Assembly: GCA_910575755.1 (NCBI GenBank)
Contig: CAJTFO010000001.1
Location: forward strand, 62,001 to 126,000
From: Desulfovibrionaceae bacterium
GTDB lineage: Bacteria; Desulfobacterota; Desulfovibrionia; Desulfovibrionales; Desulfovibrionaceae
DNA: 64,000 nt
Direction: 5' to 3'
The position numbers and the translations under genes were made by a program. Shown piece by piece: positions 60,596 to 64,000 of this stretch; the first letter of the stretch is position 1; every line of letters starts with the position of its first letter. The notes beneath the pieces were generated by a model. That model worked only from the letters and a program-made list of their open reading frames with translations. It had not been told where the DNA came from and ran no database searches.

Positions 60596-62544
60596 AGCGC
60601 GTTCACCTCCGCAAGAATCTGGTTGTCGGTGGCGTGTGAGAGCTGGATGGCGCCCTGCGGACAGGTGGCCGTGCACAGGCCGCAGCCCTGGCAGACAGTC
60701 TCAATGACCTGGGCCTTGCCTTCGCCCCTGATCTCCACTTCCTTGATGGCCCCGAAGGGGCAGCAGCGGATGCACTTGCCGCAGTTCACGCAACGGCGGA
60801 TGTCCACCTGGGCTATCTGCGGGTCGCTCTCCAGCTTGTCCCTGGCAAAGAGAGCCAGCACTTTGGCCGCCGCCGCCGAGCCCTGGGCCACGGAGGCCGG
60901 AATGTCCTTGGCCCCCTGACAGACGCCGGCCAGGAATACGCCGGCGGTATTGGTTTCCACTGGCTTGAGCTTCACATGGCTTTCCATGAAAAAGCCGTAA
61001 TGATCGTAGGAAATGCGCAGCTTTTCGGCCAGTTGGGGCGAGCCCTTGCTGGCCTCGATGCCCACGGCCAGCACCACCAGGTCGGCCCTGATTTCCACAG
61101 GTTCGCCCAGCAGCGTGTCCACGCCCATGACCACATACTGTCCGTTGCCGTCGGGGTAAATGCTCGAAACGCGACCGCGGATGTATTCCGTGCCGTATTC
61201 CTCCACGGCCCGGCGGGTGAATTCGTCATACATCTTGCCGGGCGCGCGGATGTCCATATAAAAGACGTAGGACTGGGAATTGGGAATGTGGTCCTTGGTC
61301 AGCACGGCCTGCTTGGCCGTGTACATGCAGCAGAAGCCGGAGCAGTAGGGGCGGCCGACGGACCTGTCGCGCGAGCCCACGCACTGGATAAAGACCACCT
61401 TCTGCGGTTCGCGTCCGTCCGAAGGCCGCACGATGTGCCCGCCCGTGGGGCCGGAGGCCGACATGATGCGTTCGTACTGAAGCGAAGTGATCACATCGGG
61501 ATATCTGCCGCCGCCGTATTCCTCATACACGGTCCAGTCCATGAGGTCGTAACCCGTGGCCGCCACAATGGAGCCCACTTCCTCGGTGACGATTTCGTCC
61601 TGCATGTCGTAGCTGATGGCGCCCGTGGGGCAGATTTTGGCGCAGACCCCGCATTTGCCCTTGACGAACTGGCGACAGTGCGCGGCGTTGATGACCGCCT
61701 TTTTGGGAATGGCCTGCGGAAAGGCGATGGTGATGGCCGTGGTGGGGCCGGTGAATTCATTGAAGGCGTCGGGCGTCTTTTTGCTGGGGCATTTTTCGGT
61801 GCAGGCCCCGCAGCCTGTGCACTTGCTCCAGTCCACATAGGTGGCCCTCTTGCGGATCTTCACCGTGAAGTTGCCCACATAGCCGGAAATGTCCTCCACT
61901 TCCGAATAGGCATAGAGGGTGATGTTGGGGTGCTGGGCCACATCCACCATCTTGGGGCCCAGAATGCAGGCCGAACAGTCCACAGTGGGAAATGTCTTGT
62001 CCAGCTTGGCCATTTTGCCGCCGATGGTGGCTTCGCGCTCCACCAGAATCACGGGCACGCCGCCGTCGGCGCAGTCCAGCGCGGCCTGAATGCCCGCCAC
62101 GCCGCCGCCGATAACCAGCACCTTTTTGGTCACGTCAAAGGATTTGGCCGCCAGGGGCTTGTTGTTGCGCAGCTTTTCCACGGCCAGGCGCACCAGCTCG
62201 GCGGCCTTGTTGGTATTGGCTTCCTTGTCCCTGCCGATCCAGGAGACATGCTCGCGGATGTTGGCCATCTCGAACATGTAGCGGTTGAGCCCGGCCCGCT
62301 CCACGGTGCGGCGGAAGGTGGGCTCGTGCATGCGCGGCGTGCAGGAGGCCACCACCACGCCGTCCAGCCTGTGTTCGTGGATGGCCGCCTCAATGGCGGC
62401 CTGGCCCGGCTCGGCGCAGGTGTACATGGGGTCGTCGGCGTACACCACATCCGGAAAGCCGCGGGCGATTTCAGCCACTTTCGCGCAGTCAACAGTACCG
62501 CCGATATTGCTGCCGCAATGGCAGATAAAGACGCCTATTCTCAT
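60583..62544 (-). CDS. hdrA: Heterodisulfide reductase-like subunit HdrA
   Basis: 653 residues, the FAD- and Fe-S-containing flavin-bifurcation subunit type. N-terminal part with VFICHCGSNIGGTVDC and VVASCTPRMHEPTFRR. FAD fold KKVLVIGGGVAGIQAALDCA, with the Cys in TVDCSACILGPKMV. Ferredoxin sets CTGCGACTEKCPSKK and CGVCAKICPTGAI, then CVNCGKCIRCCPFGAI and CQGCGLCTATCPQGAI at the C-terminus. Starts in the hdrB stop (ATGA). Confidence 0.95.
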   Translation of the reverse strand: MRIGVFICHCGSNIGGTVDCAKVAEIARGFPDVVYADDPMYTCAEPGQAAIEAAIHEHRLDGVVVASCTPRMHEPTFRRTVERAGLNRYMFEMANIREHVSWIGRDKEANTNKAAELVRLAVEKLRNNKPLAAKSFDVTKKVLVIGGGVAGIQAALDCADGGVPVILVEREATIGGKMAKLDKTFPTVDCSACILGPKMVDVAQHPNITLYAYSEVEDISGYVGNFTVKIRKRATYVDWSKCTGCGACTEKCPSKKTPDAFNEFTGPTTAITIAFPQAIPKKAVINAAHCRQFVKGKCGVCAKICPTGAISYDMQDEIVTEEVGSIVAATGYDLMDWTVYEEYGGGRYPDVITSLQYERIMSASGPTGGHIVRPSDGREPQKVVFIQCVGSRDRSVGRPYCSGFCCMYTAKQAVLTKDHIPNSQSYVFYMDIRAPGKMYDEFTRRAVEEYGTEYIRGRVSSIYPDGNGQYVVMGVDTLLGEPVEIRADLVVLAVGIEASKGSPQLAEKLRISYDHYGFFMESHVKLKPVETNTAGVFLAGVCQGAKDIPASVAQGSAAAAKVLALFARDKLESDPQIAQVDIRRCVNCGKCIRCCPFGAIKEVEIRGEGKAQVIETVCQGCGLCTATCPQGAIQLSHATDNQILAEVNALCQC

Positions 62545-63437
62545 TATCTGTCTCCTTCGCCGGCCTGCGCGCCGTCAATCTTGCGCAGCAGTTCATCGGC
62601 GCTGACGCGGAGTTTTTCAAGTCCGAGATGTTCGGGCGCAATGCCGAAGGCCAGGCCCATCATCTGCGTGAAGTAGAGCACGGGCATGCGGAAGAAGGCG
62701 TCAGCCTCTTTGGCGGCCTGTTTCTGGCGCAGGTCAAGATTCATCTGGCAGAGCGGACAGGCCACCACCACGGCGTCCACGCCCAGCTGGGTGGCCAGCT
62801 CCAGAATGCGGCCCGAATTGCGCGCGGTCATGACCCGTTCAGGAATGCCGAAAGACGCGCCGCAGCAGGCTGTCTTGAGCGGAAAATCCACCATTTCCGC
62901 GCCGCAGGCGGAGAGCAGGCTTTCCATGAGCGTGGGATTTTCCGGGTCGCCGAAATCCATGACTTCGGGCGGGCGGCTCATGAGGCAGCCGTAATAGGCG
63001 GCCAGTCTGACGCCCTTGAGGCTTTTCTTCACCTGCGCGGCAATGGCGTTGGCGTCGTAAACCCTGGCGATGCCCTGCATCACCGAAGTGACTTCGGGAA
63101 AGTGCGCCGCCGCCGGAGTGTCCAGCAGTTCGTCCACGCGCGCGCGAAACTGCGGGTTTTCCATGCGTTTGGCCGCGTGACGCAGGTTGGAAAGGCAACT
63201 GGGGCAGGGCGTCAGCACGGTTTCGGCCTGCTCGCGGGCCGCAATGTCCAGATTGCGCGCGCACAGCGCGGCGGAAAGCTCGGTGTCCACGGCGTGGGCC
63301 GGGGTGGAGCCGCAGCAGTTCCAGCCCGGCAGTTCCTCAAGGTGGATGCCCAGGGCCGCGCACACGGCCTGGGTGGATTTTTCATAATCCGCCGAGGAGC
63401 CTTTGGCCGAGCAGCCGGGATAGTATGCAAACTTCAT
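62544..63437 (-). CDS. hdrB: Heterodisulfide reductase-like subunit HdrB
   Basis: 297 residues with two CCG domains that bind the non-cubane Fe-S clusters of the disulfide site: YYPGCSAKGSSADYEKST with WNCCGSTPAH, and AYYGCLMSRPPE with TACCGASFG. It probably reduces a disulfide such as DsrC or another thiol carrier. Overlaps hdrC by four bases and hdrA by one. Confidence 0.95.
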   Translation of the reverse strand: MKFAYYPGCSAKGSSADYEKSTQAVCAALGIHLEELPGWNCCGSTPAHAVDTELSAALCARNLDIAAREQAETVLTPCPSCLSNLRHAAKRMENPQFRARVDELLDTPAAAHFPEVTSVMQGIARVYDANAIAAQVKKSLKGVRLAAYYGCLMSRPPEVMDFGDPENPTLMESLLSACGAEMVDFPLKTACCGASFGIPERVMTARNSGRILELATQLGVDAVVVACPLCQMNLDLRQKQAAKEADAFFRMPVLYFTQMMGLAFGIAPEHLGLEKLRVSADELLRKIDGAQAGEGDR

Positions 63438-64000
63438 GGCCGCACCCCCTCGCGCTTGGCGCGCTCCTTGTAGCGCTGCATGATCCGGGCCACCGCGTCG
63501 GCGCCGCCGGGAATGACGTGGGGCCTGAAGCCCAGCTTTTTCTTTTTCAGCGCTTCGGGCGCGAGATCAAGATCTGTAAACAGGCGCAGGGAGCGCATCA
63601 TGTACAGCGCCATGGTGCCGATTTCATAGGTGCGGCCGAAGGCGCGCACGGTGTCGAGAAAGGAAAACCAGAACTTCTCCACCTTGGGCACGGCCACCCG
63701 GCCTTCCTTGCGGGCCATGTGACGCAGGGTCTCCATGACCGCCGCCACGTCAATATTGTTGGGGCAGCGCAGGGAGCAGGTGGAACAGGACAGGCACATC
63801 CAGATGGAGCGCGAGTTGAGCACCTCGTCTTTCAGGCCAAGCTGCACGCCGCGCATGATCTGGTTGACCTGCCGGTCATAGACGAAACCCGCCGGACAGC
63901 CGGCCGTGCAATTGCCGCACTGGTAGCAGGTGGACACGTTTTGGCCGCTTTGCGCCTCCACTTCCGCCGTAAAGGCGGCGTCGCGCATCCGGCTCAGGTT
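63434..64000 (-). CDS. hdrC: Heterodisulfide reductase-like subunit HdrC, probably 5' partial
   Basis: Two ferredoxin motifs, CYQCGNCTAGCPAGFVYD and CLSCSTCSLRCPNNIDVA, then a helical tail. The frame stays open to the edge: before the ATG at 63988 lie codons for N-L-S-R, matching the usual I-N-L-S-R-M-R-D start of these proteins, so the true start is probably outside the window. Links HdrB to HdrA. Confidence 0.9.
   Translation of the reverse strand, partial: NLSRMRDAAFTAEVEAQSGQNVSTCYQCGNCTAGCPAGFVYDRQVNQIMRGVQLGLKDEVLNSRSIWMCLSCSTCSLRCPNNIDVAAVMETLRHMARKEGRVAVPKVEKFWFSFLDTVRAFGRTYEIGTMALYMMRSLRLFTDLDLAPEALKKKKLGFRPHVIPGGADAVARIMQRYKERAKREGVRP

Overview
This GC-rich window reads as chromosome of a deltaproteobacterial sulfate reducer close to Desulfovibrio. 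The strongest marker is a dissimilatory sulfite reductase operon, dsrA-dsrB-dsrD. It is supported by an Rnf cluster that starts with a decaheme cytochrome c, an Flx-Hdr cluster (NADH dehydrogenase / heterodisulfide reductase), a Re-type citrate synthase and a homotrimeric-type porin. Species is not resolved. No rRNA, tRNA, CRISPR array or transposase gene was seen.

Layout. (1) 1-4.7 kb: a + strand route from acetyl-CoA to 2-oxoglutarate, made of Re-citrate synthase (cut by the window edge, with a Cache-like sensor tail), isocitrate dehydrogenase and an aconitase-family hydratase, with a LysE-type gene remnant between the last two. (2) 4.8-12.9 kb: housekeeping genes sdaA, panC, metK, aroC, a small helix-hairpin-helix protein and recD2, plus one papain-like protein on the - strand. 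(3) 13-13.7 kb: a non-coding island with a 138-bp structured repeat and a truncated AMMECR1-type gene. (4) 13.7-16.4 kb: dsrABD on the - strand. (5) 16.9-20.2 kb: two unknown proteins, an RlpA lipoprotein and a diguanylate cyclase whose start codon is joined to a (GA)17 tract, so it looks phase variable. (6) 20.3-26.1 kb: surface polysaccharide genes (UDP-sugar 4-epimerase, GT4, polyprenyl-phosphate sugar transferase, GT2, GT10). (7) 26.1-33.2 kb: the Rnf operon on the - strand, read as decaheme cytochrome, rnfC, D, G, E, A, B, apbE. (8) 33.2-43.4 kb: a second copy of the 138-bp repeat, an alanine/glycine symporter, an anchored unknown protein, a large L,D-transpeptidase, pyrE, purB, an FmdB zinc ribbon, a 35-residue basic protein, and hisH-hisF-larE-like. 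(9) 43.7-56.1 kb: a thioesterase and an FMN reductase, then an accessory redox locus with two ApsA/fumarate-reductase-type flavoproteins, a 2x[4Fe-4S] ferredoxin, a GltD-like oxidoreductase, a porin, a LysR regulator, an SLC13 carrier and an AEC carrier. (10) 56.2-64 kb: a duplicated HdeA-like periplasmic protein and the hdrC-hdrB-hdrA-flxDC-flxB-flxA operon, which runs off the right edge.

Working together: Rnf and Flx-Hdr link ferredoxin, NADH, membrane potential and thiol/disulfide carriers to the sulfite reduction carried out by DsrAB. The accessory redox locus looks like a self-contained uptake and reduction module for an unidentified anionic compound. The points most worth following up are the (GA)17 switch at the cyclase, the dispersed hairpin repeat family (two full copies, one inverted partial copy and one possible diverged relative), the two-flavoprotein locus, and the citrate synthase-Cache fusion.
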